From: Haliea sp.
Lineage (GTDB): Bacteria > Pseudomonadota > Gammaproteobacteria > Pseudomonadales > Halieaceae
DNA: 64,000 nt
Direction of reading: 5' to 3'
Assembly (NCBI GenBank): GCA_002692965.1
Contig: NZNC01000004.1
Coordinates: forward strand, 1-64,000
The position numbers were made by a program, and so were the translations under genes. The notes under the pieces are model-generated. The model ran no database searches, was not told the origin of the DNA, and was given only the letters and a program-made list of their open reading frames with translations. Positions 53,701-63,193 of this stretch are shown here, in pieces (the stretch's first letter is position 1; each line of letters begins with the position of its first letter).

Positions 53701-56364
53701 TCAGAACTTGTATTCGTACTGCAGCCAGATGGACCGCGGCTTGGTGTTCCAGCCGTACTGGTAGTAGTAGTCGGCATCGTAGCGACCCAACTCACCGCGT
53801 ACCGCGGCGAAGGAACTGCCCTTGTCCGCCGATGCGCTGGCGCGCTCGAAGGCTTCCTCGTCCAGGATATTCACCATCCGCAGCAGGAAGCGGTGTTGCA
53901 GGCTGTCGCCCATGAAGTACTGGATCGACCCGTTGAGCAGGAAGTAGTCACCGAAATTCAGGTCGGGATTGCTGCGCTGACCATTCTCGTCGACCAGGCG
54001 CGAGCTAATGCCGTTGCCGTAGGCCCACTCGGGCCCCTGCCATTTCGGGTTGAGGGCGAAAACCCAGCGATCGGTGGGCGTGTAGGTCAGCAGTGCGGAA
54101 GCCGACCATTCGGGACGCTCGGCTGACTGACGGGTAGCGGAACTTCCGGCAGTGCCGGGCACCACAAAGTCCAGCGCTGTACCCGTGCCTTGCTCCAGCG
54201 CACTCAGGCCGAAGATCGGATTGGGCTCCTCCGACTCCATGTCGGTGAAGGTGAAATCAAGCTGCCATTTTTCAAAATCGAGGGACACATCGAAGTTGAT
54301 ACCTTCGATGTCCTGCGTGCTCCTGCGATTGAAATAGGCCACCTCGTTCCCGGTGAATCTCCCGGCTTCGAACTCCTGAAGTGCAAAACTGCAGAATGCC
54401 CCGGGAATCTGTATGTCCGGATTAAGGTTTTGGGTCTCGCCGGTCAGGGCGGCGATTTCCGGGCATACGCGCTCAACGCTGGAACTGCCGAACAAGTCCT
54501 CGATGGAGGTGTCGAAATAGCCCAGTTCGACGTTATAGCTGCCTCCCCAGAGCTCGCCATCAACGCCCACACCAAAGCTGTAGGTTTCGACTGACTGGGT
54601 TTCCAGGCTCGGGTTATTGACCAGGCCGTCACGGGCACCAACTTCGGACAAAGTGGGGTTGCTGTATGAGGTGCCACCATTGGAGCGCACATAGACGCCG
54701 TTGGCGAAGTTCTGACGGAAGCCGTACTTCCAGATGAACTTGTCCTCGTAGAGGTTGTTGTCATCCTGCCGGCCGGCGATGGAGAAATTGGTACCCGCCA
54801 GAATATCGAAGCTGAAGCGAAGGTCTGCGTAGACACCGGTGGAGCGCACGGTCTCGTCGGACATGCCGTACTCTGCTGCCGAGTTATCCTCGTAGCTGAT
54901 ATTCTGAATACCGACCACACTGCTGAACCAGTCGTTCCAGTCCTTCTTGACGCGCATGTTCAGACCATAATCCACGTAACCGGCCTTGAACTGCGTGCCG
55001 TTACCAAAGCCCTTGGTGGTGTCGCCGCTGAAGGAGCTGCTGCTCTGGACCACCGTGCCCATGGGCGCACCAATGGGGAAAGGGTTATCCACTGTGCCAT
55101 AGGGCACGCCATTCTCGTCGGCGTAATAGCTGTCGTAGGCGCTGACAGCTGCGCCGCTGCGCACCGCACCGTAGGGATTGGTCACGCAGCCAGCAGCCAG
55201 GCCATCGATGCCATTGGCAAAATTCTCGAACTGGGTGGCAGTGGAAAATCCACTGATTCCCTGGGCCGCGGCCATCGCCTGGACTTCCTCTGGCAAGTCC
55301 TGCAGTCGCGGAATGTTGCAGGTCTGAATATCCAGCTCGGTGTTCTTCAGCGAGGGTGCAATGTAGTAGGCCTCCGCCTCGAAACTGGTGGTCTCGTTAA
55401 AGCGCTTTTTGAAAGTCGCATCGAAAATCGGAAACTCGGTGTAGTTCGGCTGATACACCGTGTAATTGGGGAAGGAATCATCGAAGTCCACCGTGGCAAA
55501 CTGATAGCCGGCGCGGAACTCAGAGCTGTCATCGATGTTCCAGACGTACTTGGCACCAATCAGGTTGTAGCGGTAGGGAAAATCACGATAACCACCGACG
55601 GCGCGAACCGTATCCACGTGGGACTCCCGATCGAAGATGCGGTGTGCGTCTGTCTCATAGGAGCGACCAAAAACCATCAGTGCGTGGTTGTCGGTGCCAA
55701 ACAGCGGCGTGGAGACATTGCCATACATTTCGCGAGTCTTGAAGGAACCGCCATACACGCCGATTTCGCCCTTGACCGGCTCCCCCGCATGGGGCTGTTT
55801 GTAGAACACATTGACCACACCCAGGCCACCATTACCACCGTAGTACAGGCTCTGGCCGCCGCGATAGACCTCGACGGACTCGATCATCCGGGGATCCAGG
55901 GATGTCGCGCCCCAAATGGTTTCCAGGGGGGTGCCGCGGTCAAAGGTGGGAACACCATTCAACAGCAGCAGGGTATCGCGGTCCGTGCCGCCATCGATGC
56001 GAATGGTGAATTCACCCTCATCCGGTGAATAGCCCACGTTGGCGCCGCGGATGAGACCGGCAGCCAGCTCGCCAAAGTTGGTGAAGCCACCGGTGGCGAT
56101 TTCCTCGGCGCTGATCAACTGTACCTGTGTTCCGTATTGCACCATGTCCATGGCGAATTCGGTGACGTTCTCGTCGATCCGCTTGCCCTCAACAATCACT
56201 TCTTCGTACTTTTGCGCCCGCTTGGACGCCGCGGCATCCTGGGCCACAGCGGTGTGCACAGTGTTCGCCGCAAGGACCCCGATTGCCAGCGACGACCAGC
56301 GGAATGGTGCCCCCCGGGAAAGTTGCTGAATAATTCCGCGGTTTCCCGCCCACTTGCTATTCAT
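53701..56364 (-). CDS. TonB-dependent outer-membrane receptor
   Basis: An 887-residue receptor. It has a signal peptide with a long N-region (MNSKWAGNRGIIQQLSRGAP...) ending VHTAVAQ; TonB box YEEVIVEGKR; plug domain with RIDGGTDRDTLLLLNGVP and VEVYRGGQSLYYGGNGGLGVVN; a large beta-barrel ending LQYEYKF. The GGGGA site precedes the ATG. The plug motif differs from the common LRGPQGTLFG type of the other two receptors in the window, so it belongs to another subfamily. Between phoD and phoX, it may be part of the phosphate-starvation response; substrate unknown. Confidence 0.92.
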   Translation of the reverse strand: MNSKWAGNRGIIQQLSRGAPFRWSSLAIGVLAANTVHTAVAQDAAASKRAQKYEEVIVEGKRIDENVTEFAMDMVQYGTQVQLISAEEIATGGFTNFGELAAGLIRGANVGYSPDEGEFTIRIDGGTDRDTLLLLNGVPTFDRGTPLETIWGATSLDPRMIESVEVYRGGQSLYYGGNGGLGVVNVFYKQPHAGEPVKGEIGVYGGSFKTREMYGNVSTPLFGTDNHALMVFGRSYETDAHRIFDRESHVDTVRAVGGYRDFPYRYNLIGAKYVWNIDDSSEFRAGYQFATVDFDDSFPNYTVYQPNYTEFPIFDATFKKRFNETTSFEAEAYYIAPSLKNTELDIQTCNIPRLQDLPEEVQAMAAAQGISGFSTATQFENFANGIDGLAAGCVTNPYGAVRSGAAVSAYDSYYADENGVPYGTVDNPFPIGAPMGTVVQSSSSFSGDTTKGFGNGTQFKAGYVDYGLNMRVKKDWNDWFSSVVGIQNISYEDNSAAEYGMSDETVRSTGVYADLRFSFDILAGTNFSIAGRQDDNNLYEDKFIWKYGFRQNFANGVYVRSNGGTSYSNPTLSEVGARDGLVNNPSLETQSVETYSFGVGVDGELWGGSYNVELGYFDTSIEDLFGSSSVERVCPEIAALTGETQNLNPDIQIPGAFCSFALQEFEAGRFTGNEVAYFNRRSTQDIEGINFDVSLDFEKWQLDFTFTDMESEEPNPIFGLSALEQGTGTALDFVVPGTAGSSATRQSAERPEWSASALLTYTPTDRWVFALNPKWQGPEWAYGNGISSRLVDENGQRSNPDLNFGDYFLLNGSIQYFMGDSLQHRFLLRMVNILDEEAFERASASADKGSSFAAVRGELGRYDADYYYQYGWNTKPRSIWLQYEYKF

Positions 56365-56678
56365 GGATAAAATTCCCCTTGCTTTGTTTCCGATCAAATT
56401 TCGAGTCAATAACGGCGTCTGGTTTCACGGCTCGAATTGGGCCGATTGTTATCGTGGGCAGGGCACGTCATTTCCTCACAGTGAAATCGGGCGTCGATGA
56501 CGCCGTCGAGCTCCAGGCTCGCGGGCATTCTCGAGGGGCCTGATTGCGGCGGGGTGACAAGGCAATGATGTTTTTGCGATGCTTTTAATACACCCCTGGT
56601 GTCACCCCCCTGACATATTGCGTCGGCATACTGCGCCCCAAATTGAGTAACGCGTCTCGCGACAGGAATCGTCTTTTC
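56365..56678. other. Divergent regulatory gap between TonB receptor and phoX copy 2
   Basis: About 310 bases without a gene. The only element I can support is the Pho-box-like promoter at 56599-56632, described separately. The stretch near 56440-56460 (CGATAACAAT on the minus strand) could hold a -10 for the receptor. Confidence 0.4.
56599..56632 (+). promoter_or_regulatory. Pho-box-like activator site and -10 for phoX copy 2
   Basis: GTGTCAC-CCCC-CTGACAT (56599-56616) is two PhoB-like half-sites with the expected 11-base period, each imperfect, and a GC-rich rather than AT-rich spacer. CATACT (56627-56632) follows exactly ten bases later, the usual Pho box to -10 distance, 46 bases before the start codon. 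Confidence 0.5.
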
Positions 56679-58484
56679 ATGAATCACCATCAGAAATTGC
56701 TGTCTTCTGCTTCTGCAGAATTCACCCAGGTACTGGATCGTCACTTGTCGCGCCGCACCGTGTTGCGCGGGTCGCTGCTGGCCGCGCTGGGCTCACTGCT
56801 GCCCGCCAGCTCCTTGCAGGCAGCGGGCCAACGCCCGCTGATAGGGTTCCGCCCGGTGCCTGTCGCGAGTGGCCACGGGCCGCTTCCAACAATTTCGCCG
56901 GACTACGAATTCCAGGTACTCATACCCTGGGGAACGCCGCTGTCGGCGGATGTACCTGCCTGGGACGGCCACCCACTGCAGCGCCCCACAGCCAGGCAGC
57001 AGGAACAACAGGTGGGTATCGGCCATGACGGCATGACCTTTTTCCCCTTCCAACAGCACAGCGATCACGGACTGCTGGTGATCAATCACGAGTTCGGCTA
57101 CAACCAGCACGTGCTCGGCAAGTCTTCTCCGACCAACCTGGAAGAGCTGCGCCGGAGCCAGCATGCCCACGGGGTCTCGGTCGTGGAGCTGCAACAGAAA
57201 GACGGGGTCTGGAACGTGGTACGGGAAAGCGCCTGGAATCGGCGCATTCATGCGCGCAGTCCTGTTCGTTTCAGTGGGCCGGCCGCGGGCAGCCCCTGGC
57301 TGAAACCCGAGCAGAGCGCGCGGGGAACGCTCAACAACTGTTCCAACGGGCACACCCCCTGGCAGACCTACCTGACTTGCGAGGAGAACTTTGACGACTA
57401 CTTCGGTGCCAACAAGGACTGGAATCCCAGCGACCGCCAGGCCCGCTACGGGCTGATTGCCGCGGGCCAGGGCTATGACTGGCATCACCTGGACCCGCGC
57501 TTTGACCTGAGTAGTGAACAGTTTCCCGGGGAGGAAAACCGCTTTGGCTGGGTGGTGGAGATCGATCCCTTCGACCCGGACAGCGTGCCAGTCAAGCGCA
57601 CGGCACTCGGGCGCTTCAAGCACGAGGGGGCGGCCCTGGTCGAGGGTGGTGATGGACGGGTGGTCGTCTACATGGGCGACGACGAGCGCTTCAACTACAT
57701 CTACAAATTCGTTTCCAGCGACGACTGGCGCAAGCTGCGTGAGCGTGGACAAAGCCCACTGGACCACGGGACCCTCTATGTAGCGCGCTTCAACGACGAC
57801 GGCAGTGGTGTGTGGTTGCCGCTAAGCATGGACTCGGCGGTGTTGCGGGAACGCTTCGAAAGCACCGCCGAAATGCTGACCTTTACCCGGGAAGCCGCCG
57901 ACCTGGTCGGTGCCACGCCCATGGACCGCCCGGAGTGGACCGCCGTGGGGCCCGACGGCGCGGTGTTCTGCACCCTGACCAACAACACCGAGCGGCAGGA
58001 GCCCACCGCCAGCAACCCGCGCGCACCCAACCCCCACGGCCATATCATCCGCTGGCGGGACAGCGGGAATCACCTCGGCACCACATTCAGCTGGGATATT
58101 TTCCTGATTGCCGACGAGACACACGGGACCGATGACCCCGACACCCTCAGCTCGCCCGATGGGCTGTGGATCGACCCCGATGGCCGGGTTTTCATCGCCA
58201 CCGACGGCGACCAGGAAAAGGGCCTCAACAACCAGCTGCTGGTGGCGGCAGCGGACGCCGAGGGGCGCCCTGTCCTGCACCGGCTACTGAGCGGTGTCAC
58301 CGACTGCGAGGTGACCGGTATCACCACAACACCCGATCGTCACACTCTCTTCGTGAATATCCAGCACCCCGGCAATGGCGACCCGACACTGACCTGTTTT
58401 CCCGCCCCGCCGGGCAGCCAGCGCATACCGCGCGACTGCACCCTGGCGATTCGCCGCAAGGATGGTGGCATCGTGGGCAGCTGA
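56679..58484 (+). CDS. phoX: PhoX family alkaline phosphatase, copy 2
   Basis: A 601-residue paralogue of the 50.2-kb protein. Tat signal at LSRRTVLRGSLLAALGSLLP. It retains VGIGHDGMTFFPF, NHEFGYN, TYLTCEENFDDYFG, VVYMGDDERFNYIYKF and LSSPDGLWIDPDG. Long stretches are identical or conservative relative to copy 1, so a duplication is likely, but the N-termini differ. The ATG was preferred over an in-frame TTG at 56643 because of an AGGA upstream. It is transcribed divergently from the TonB receptor. Confidence 0.92.
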   Translation: MNHHQKLLSSASAEFTQVLDRHLSRRTVLRGSLLAALGSLLPASSLQAAGQRPLIGFRPVPVASGHGPLPTISPDYEFQVLIPWGTPLSADVPAWDGHPLQRPTARQQEQQVGIGHDGMTFFPFQQHSDHGLLVINHEFGYNQHVLGKSSPTNLEELRRSQHAHGVSVVELQQKDGVWNVVRESAWNRRIHARSPVRFSGPAAGSPWLKPEQSARGTLNNCSNGHTPWQTYLTCEENFDDYFGANKDWNPSDRQARYGLIAAGQGYDWHHLDPRFDLSSEQFPGEENRFGWVVEIDPFDPDSVPVKRTALGRFKHEGAALVEGGDGRVVVYMGDDERFNYIYKFVSSDDWRKLRERGQSPLDHGTLYVARFNDDGSGVWLPLSMDSAVLRERFESTAEMLTFTREAADLVGATPMDRPEWTAVGPDGAVFCTLTNNTERQEPTASNPRAPNPHGHIIRWRDSGNHLGTTFSWDIFLIADETHGTDDPDTLSSPDGLWIDPDGRVFIATDGDQEKGLNNQLLVAAADAEGRPVLHRLLSGVTDCEVTGITTTPDRHTLFVNIQHPGNGDPTLTCFPAPPGSQRIPRDCTLAIRRKDGGIVGS

Positions 58485-58510
58485 GAGAAGACCGATACCG
58501 TTGCGTGCTT

Positions 58511-58534
58511 GCCCCGCCTCCGCGGGGCTTTTTT
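58511..58534 (+). terminator. Rho-independent terminator of phoX copy 2
   Basis: GCCCCGC-CTCC-GCGGGGC, a 7-base GC stem, followed by six T; 27 bases after the phoX stop. Confidence 0.92.
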
Positions 58535-58627
58535 CAGCGGTTCGCCAGATGGCCGAGACGCGAATGGATTAACCCCGGGTGTCAATGCTGTTAACATGCA
58601 GCCTTCTCGATTGCCCGGAATTCTCCC

Positions 58628-60805
58628 ATGGACCTGACCTCAGTTGCCCGGCGCGCCTGGGTGGCCCCCCTGCTGCTTGGCCTGGCCCTGACGGGCTGTG
58701 GCAAGGGCCCCTGGAATAATCCCCACCCGCCCCCCGTCGACGACGGCATCACCTACCAGTCCATGTTCACCCCGGCCCCGCCGAAGCATCTGGACCCGGC
58801 CGTGTCCTATGCCAGCGACGAGTCGCTGTTCCTGATGCAGATCTACGAGCCGCCCATGGGCTACCACTTCCTGAAGCGCCCCTACGAACTGATTCCCCTG
58901 GGGGCCGAGGACTTTCCCGAGGTGGAATACCTGAATGCCGACGGCGTGGTAATAGACCCGTCACAGGGCGAGGTCGCTTTCACCCGCTACACCCTGACCC
59001 TGCGCGAAGACGCCCACTACCAACCTCACCCCGCCTTTGCCCGGGATGACAGCGGCGACCCCCTATACCGCTTCGATGACCCGGAGAAAGGCCGGCGCTA
59101 CCGCCAGATCGGCGATTTCCCGGAAACCGGCTCCCGTCCGGTACGCGCGGAGGACTATGTCTATGCCATCAAGCGCCTGGCCGACCCCTACCTGGGCTCC
59201 CCCATGCTGGGTTTCATGGGCCAGTACATTGTCGGCATGCGGGAGTTTTCCGAACAGGTGCAGACAGCAGAGCGCGGCCAGTGGCTGGATCTCGACACCT
59301 TCGACATGCGGGGCCTGCAGGTCCTCGACGAGCGCCGCTACCGCATCACCATCCACGGCCGCTACCCGCAGTTCGTCTACTGGCTGGCGATGCACTTCTT
59401 CGCACCCATTCCCCGGGAAGTCGACCGCTTTTTCCACAACCCGGGCTTCGCCGACCGCAATCTGACCCTGGACTGGTGGCCAGTGGGCAGCGGCCCCTTC
59501 ATGATGGTCAAGAACGACCCCAACAGCGAGATCGTGCTGGAGCGCAACCCCAACTTCCGCGCCGACTTCTACCCCACCGAGGGCGCACCGGGGGATGCCG
59601 AGGCGGGCCTGCTGGCGGATGCCGGAAAACGCCTGCCGATGATCGACCGTGCGGTGTTCCGCCTGGAAAAGGAAGTACTCTCCCTCTGGACCAAGTTCCT
59701 GCAGGGCTACTACGACCGCTCGGGGGAAACCCACGGCAACACCAACGGGGTCTTTGACCAGGCCTTCGTGGTCGGCCCCGACGGCGTCGAACTGTCCGAG
59801 GAGCTGGCCGGCCACGGTATCACCATCACCCCGGACGTGAAGCCGGGCATCTACTACTACGGCTTCAACATGCGCGACCCGGTGCTCGGGGGCTACAGCG
59901 AGGAGCGCCGCAAGCTGCGCCGGGCCCTGCAGATCGCCTTCGACACCGAGGAATACCTGAACATCTTCTACAAGGGCAACGGCATCCCCGCCCACTCCCC
60001 CATTCCGCCGGGCATCCCCGGCCATGTGGAGGGCGAGGCCGGCATCAATCCCTACGTCTACGACTGGGTGGACGGGGAAGCGCGCCGCAAACCGATCGAG
60101 GAAGCCCGGCGCCTGCTGGCCGAGGCCGGTTACCCCAACGGCCGCCACGCCGAGACCGGCGAGCCGCTGCGCATCTTCATGGATGTCCAGAGCCAGGCCA
60201 TCTCCAACACCAGCATGAACTGGATTCGCCGCGCCTTCGAGCGCATCGGCGTCCAGGTGGAGTACCGTCCGGCGGACTGGAACCGCACCCGGGAAAAGCT
60301 GCTGACCGGCAACACCCAGATCTACTCCCACGGCTGGCTGGCGGACTACCCGGATCCGGAGAACTTCCTCTTCCTGCTCTACAGCCCGGAAAGCCCGCTG
60401 ATCTGCGAGTGTGACGGCGCCAACAACAGCAGCTACGAGCGCCCCGAGTACGACGAGCTGTTCCGCCGCATGCGCGTGCTGCCGCCGGGGCCTGAGCGCG
60501 AGGCCCTGGTCGCGCGCATGGTCGAAATGTACCGGGAGGACGCCGTCTGGCTCTACGCCTACTACCCCAAGGACATCTACCTGAACAATCCCTGGGTGCA
60601 CAACAACAAGCGCCACGGTATCTCCAAGAACACCCTGAAGTATGTGCGTATCGACGACGCGATGCGCCAACAAAAGCGGGTGGCCTGGAACCAGCCGGTG
60701 ACCTGGCCCCTGTATGCGGGGGGCGGCCTGGTCGTCGCCCTGCTGTTGCCGGGTGTGCTGGCCTACCGCCGCCGCCTGCGCGCCACCGCCCGTTTGCGAG
60801 GATAA
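58628..60805 (+). CDS. ABC-type peptide transporter substrate-binding lipoprotein
   Basis: A 725-residue family 5 solute-binding protein. The signal peptide ends in lipobox ALTGCGK (Cys24). Motifs include VRAEDYVYAIKRLADPYLGSP, GSGPFMMVKNDPNSEIVLERNPNF and YPDPENFLF, with a family-typical two-lobe fold. It is longer than OppA/DppA (about 530) and carries a hydrophobic helix at the C-terminus (about 692-712) followed by RRRLRATARLRG, so it may be anchored at both ends. First gene of a four-gene importer operon. Ligand unknown; oligopeptides are the family default. Confidence 0.88.
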   Translation: MDLTSVARRAWVAPLLLGLALTGCGKGPWNNPHPPPVDDGITYQSMFTPAPPKHLDPAVSYASDESLFLMQIYEPPMGYHFLKRPYELIPLGAEDFPEVEYLNADGVVIDPSQGEVAFTRYTLTLREDAHYQPHPAFARDDSGDPLYRFDDPEKGRRYRQIGDFPETGSRPVRAEDYVYAIKRLADPYLGSPMLGFMGQYIVGMREFSEQVQTAERGQWLDLDTFDMRGLQVLDERRYRITIHGRYPQFVYWLAMHFFAPIPREVDRFFHNPGFADRNLTLDWWPVGSGPFMMVKNDPNSEIVLERNPNFRADFYPTEGAPGDAEAGLLADAGKRLPMIDRAVFRLEKEVLSLWTKFLQGYYDRSGETHGNTNGVFDQAFVVGPDGVELSEELAGHGITITPDVKPGIYYYGFNMRDPVLGGYSEERRKLRRALQIAFDTEEYLNIFYKGNGIPAHSPIPPGIPGHVEGEAGINPYVYDWVDGEARRKPIEEARRLLAEAGYPNGRHAETGEPLRIFMDVQSQAISNTSMNWIRRAFERIGVQVEYRPADWNRTREKLLTGNTQIYSHGWLADYPDPENFLFLLYSPESPLICECDGANNSSYERPEYDELFRRMRVLPPGPEREALVARMVEMYREDAVWLYAYYPKDIYLNNPWVHNNKRHGISKNTLKYVRIDDAMRQQKRVAWNQPVTWPLYAGGGLVVALLLPGVLAYRRRLRATARLRG

Positions 60806-60808
60806 GCG

Positions 60809-61786
60809 ATGTTTGCCTACATCATCCGCCGCGTGCTCTACGCCATTCCCATCCTGATCGGGGTCAACCTGCTCACCTTCGCCCTGTTCTTCGTGGTCAA
60901 CTCGCCCGACGACATGGCGGTTTCCCAACTGGGCGACAAGTACGTCACGCCCGAAGCCATCGACAACTGGAAGCGCAAACACGGCTACGACAAACCCCTG
61001 TTCCTGAATCCCGATGCCGGCGGGGTGGAAACGCTCACCGATACCATTTTCTTCAACAAGTCGGTGAAGCTGTTTGCCTTCGATTTTGGCCGCTCGGAGA
61101 GCGGACGGGACATCACCACCGATGTCACCACGCGCATGGGGCCCAGCCTGGCGGTGGCTCTGCCCACTTTCCTGGTGGGTATCGGGGTGAATATCTGCGT
61201 TGCCCTGATGGTGGTGATGTTCCGGGCCACCCCCCTGGACCGGGGGGCGGTCCTCGTATTCGTCGCCCTGATGTCGATCTCCTATCTGTTCTACATCATT
61301 GGTGGTCAATTCCTGGTGGCCAAGACCTGGAAACTGGTGCCGATCTCCGGCTTTCATCCCGAGGGGCAGGTATGGAAGTTCCTGATCCTGCCGGTACTGG
61401 TGGGAGTGGTGGCCGGCATCGGCGCCGGCGCCCGCTGGTATCGCACCCTATTCCTGGAAGAGGCCAACCAGGACTATGTCCGCACCGCGCGGGCCAAGGG
61501 CTGCAGCGAACTGCGCATCCTGTTCCGGCACATCCTGCCCAATGCCATGATTCCCATCCTCACCGGCGTGGTGGTGCTGATCCCGGCTCTGTTCATGGGC
61601 AGCCTGCTGATCGAGTCCTTCTTCGGTATTCCCGGCCTCGGCAGCTACATGCTGGACGCCATTCGCTCCCAGGACTTCGCCATCGTCCGCAGCATGGTGT
61701 TCATCGGCTCCATCCTCTACATCGTCGGCCTTATTCTCACCGACATTTCCTATACCTGGGCCGACCCCCGGGTTCGCCTGTCATGA
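60809..61786 (+). CDS. ABC transporter permease, DppB/OppB-like
   Basis: A 325-residue inner-membrane permease with N-terminal IIRRVLYAIPILIGVNLLTF and the EAA loop DYVRTARAKGCSELRILFRHILPNA, which contacts the ATPase. GAGGA lies seven bases before the ATG, three bases after the preceding stop. It pairs with the next permease to form the channel. Confidence 0.93.
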   Translation: MFAYIIRRVLYAIPILIGVNLLTFALFFVVNSPDDMAVSQLGDKYVTPEAIDNWKRKHGYDKPLFLNPDAGGVETLTDTIFFNKSVKLFAFDFGRSESGRDITTDVTTRMGPSLAVALPTFLVGIGVNICVALMVVMFRATPLDRGAVLVFVALMSISYLFYIIGGQFLVAKTWKLVPISGFHPEGQVWKFLILPVLVGVVAGIGAGARWYRTLFLEEANQDYVRTARAKGCSELRILFRHILPNAMIPILTGVVVLIPALFMGSLLIESFFGIPGLGSYMLDAIRSQDFAIVRSMVFIGSILYIVGLILTDISYTWADPRVRLS

Positions 61787-61799
61787 GGCCGCCGCTGTC

Positions 61800-63170
61800 A
61801 TGAAGCCCGTCCTGCTCTGGTCCGACGCCCTGATTTTCCTGCTGGTCACCGCCCTGGTGCTGTTCTTCTGGCGCCTGCGCCGGGATCCCCAGACCCGCGA
61901 GCGCTGGGGCGAAGTGTTTCGCTCCCGACTGGGCATGGTGACCTTCACGGTCATCATCGCCTATGTGCTGGTGGCGCTGCTCGACTCCCTGCACTTCCGC
62001 CGCGCCCTGGAAAACCCCGAAGGCAACAGCGGCGGCGAGGTCTACTATGACAACCGCGTGACCAGCGTGCTGGACGTGCTTTCCGGGGGCATGGGGGAGC
62101 GTTTTGAACGCACCTACTCCGCGCCCTTTGCCCTGCTCTCTTTCGAGAAACAAACAATCAAGGACGCCGCGGGCAATGACATCCGCGACTTCCCGCCTCT
62201 CGAGCACGCCGGCCGGCACCTGGACGACCCGGCGGACAAGTGGCCAGACGTGGCCCGCAAGAGCGCCGTGGGACTGGGCATCGGCTTGTTGTTCTCGGCC
62301 CTGTTGATCCTGCCCCAGTGGTGGTGGCTGCGGGGGAGTACCTATCCCTGGTACGCCTCCTGGGCGGTGCAGGCCACCCTGGTGAGTCTGGCCGCGTGGA
62401 TGGTCTATCTCAGCCGCTACTACCATATTCTGGGCACCGACCTGGGCGGCGCCGACGTGCTCTACCAGTCAATCAAGGGCATCCGCACCGGCGTATTGCT
62501 GGGCACCCTGGCGACCCTGGTGATGCTGCCCATTGCGGTCAGCCTGGGCGTCATGGCCGGCTACTTCAAGGGTTGGGTGGACGATGTGGTGCAGTACCTC
62601 TACACCACCCTCAGCTCGATCCCCGGCATCCTGCTGATCGCCGCCTCGGTGCTGCTGTTCCAGGTCTATATCGACCTCAACCCCGACTTTTTCGACGTCG
62701 GCATGGAAAAGGCAGACGCCCGCTTTATCGCCCTGTGCTTCATCCTGGGGGTCACCAGCTGGTCATCCCTGTGCCGGCTGATTCGCGCGGAGACCCTGAA
62801 AATCAGCCAGCTCGGCTATGTGCAGGCGGCCCACGCCTTCGGTGTCAGCCACACGCGGATCCTGGCCCGGCATATCCTGCCGAACACCGTGCACATCATC
62901 CTGATCACCTTCGTCCTCGACTTCAGCGCCCTGGTGCTGGCCGAGGCGGTGCTCTCCTACATCGGTGTGGGCGTCGACCCGTCCATGGGCAGCTGGGGCA
63001 ACATGATCAACGGCGCGCGCTCGGAGCTGTCGCGCACGCCGACCATCTGGTGGACCCTCAGCGGGGCCTTCGTCTTCATGTTCACCCTGGTCCTCGCCGC
63101 CAATCTCTTCGCCGACCTGGTGCGGGATGCCTTCGACCCGCGAACCAGCCTGCGGAGGGCGGAGGCATGA
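61800..63170 (+). CDS. ABC transporter permease, DppC/OppC-like, long form
   Basis: A 456-residue permease, longer than DppC (about 300). The extra length is a first membrane segment, a helix at about 42-63 and a large loop (about 64-155) probably in the periplasm, before the core. The EAA loop is QLGYVQAAHAFGVSHTRILARHILPN. GAGG precedes the ATG. The enlarged loop may match the unusually large binding protein. The stop overlaps a possible ATG of the ATPase gene (ATGA). Confidence 0.9.
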   Translation: MKPVLLWSDALIFLLVTALVLFFWRLRRDPQTRERWGEVFRSRLGMVTFTVIIAYVLVALLDSLHFRRALENPEGNSGGEVYYDNRVTSVLDVLSGGMGERFERTYSAPFALLSFEKQTIKDAAGNDIRDFPPLEHAGRHLDDPADKWPDVARKSAVGLGIGLLFSALLILPQWWWLRGSTYPWYASWAVQATLVSLAAWMVYLSRYYHILGTDLGGADVLYQSIKGIRTGVLLGTLATLVMLPIAVSLGVMAGYFKGWVDDVVQYLYTTLSSIPGILLIAASVLLFQVYIDLNPDFFDVGMEKADARFIALCFILGVTSWSSLCRLIRAETLKISQLGYVQAAHAFGVSHTRILARHILPNTVHIILITFVLDFSALVLAEAVLSYIGVGVDPSMGSWGNMINGARSELSRTPTIWWTLSGAFVFMFTLVLAANLFADLVRDAFDPRTSLRRAEA

Positions 63171-63193
63171 GCCGACAGCAAAAGGAAACGACC

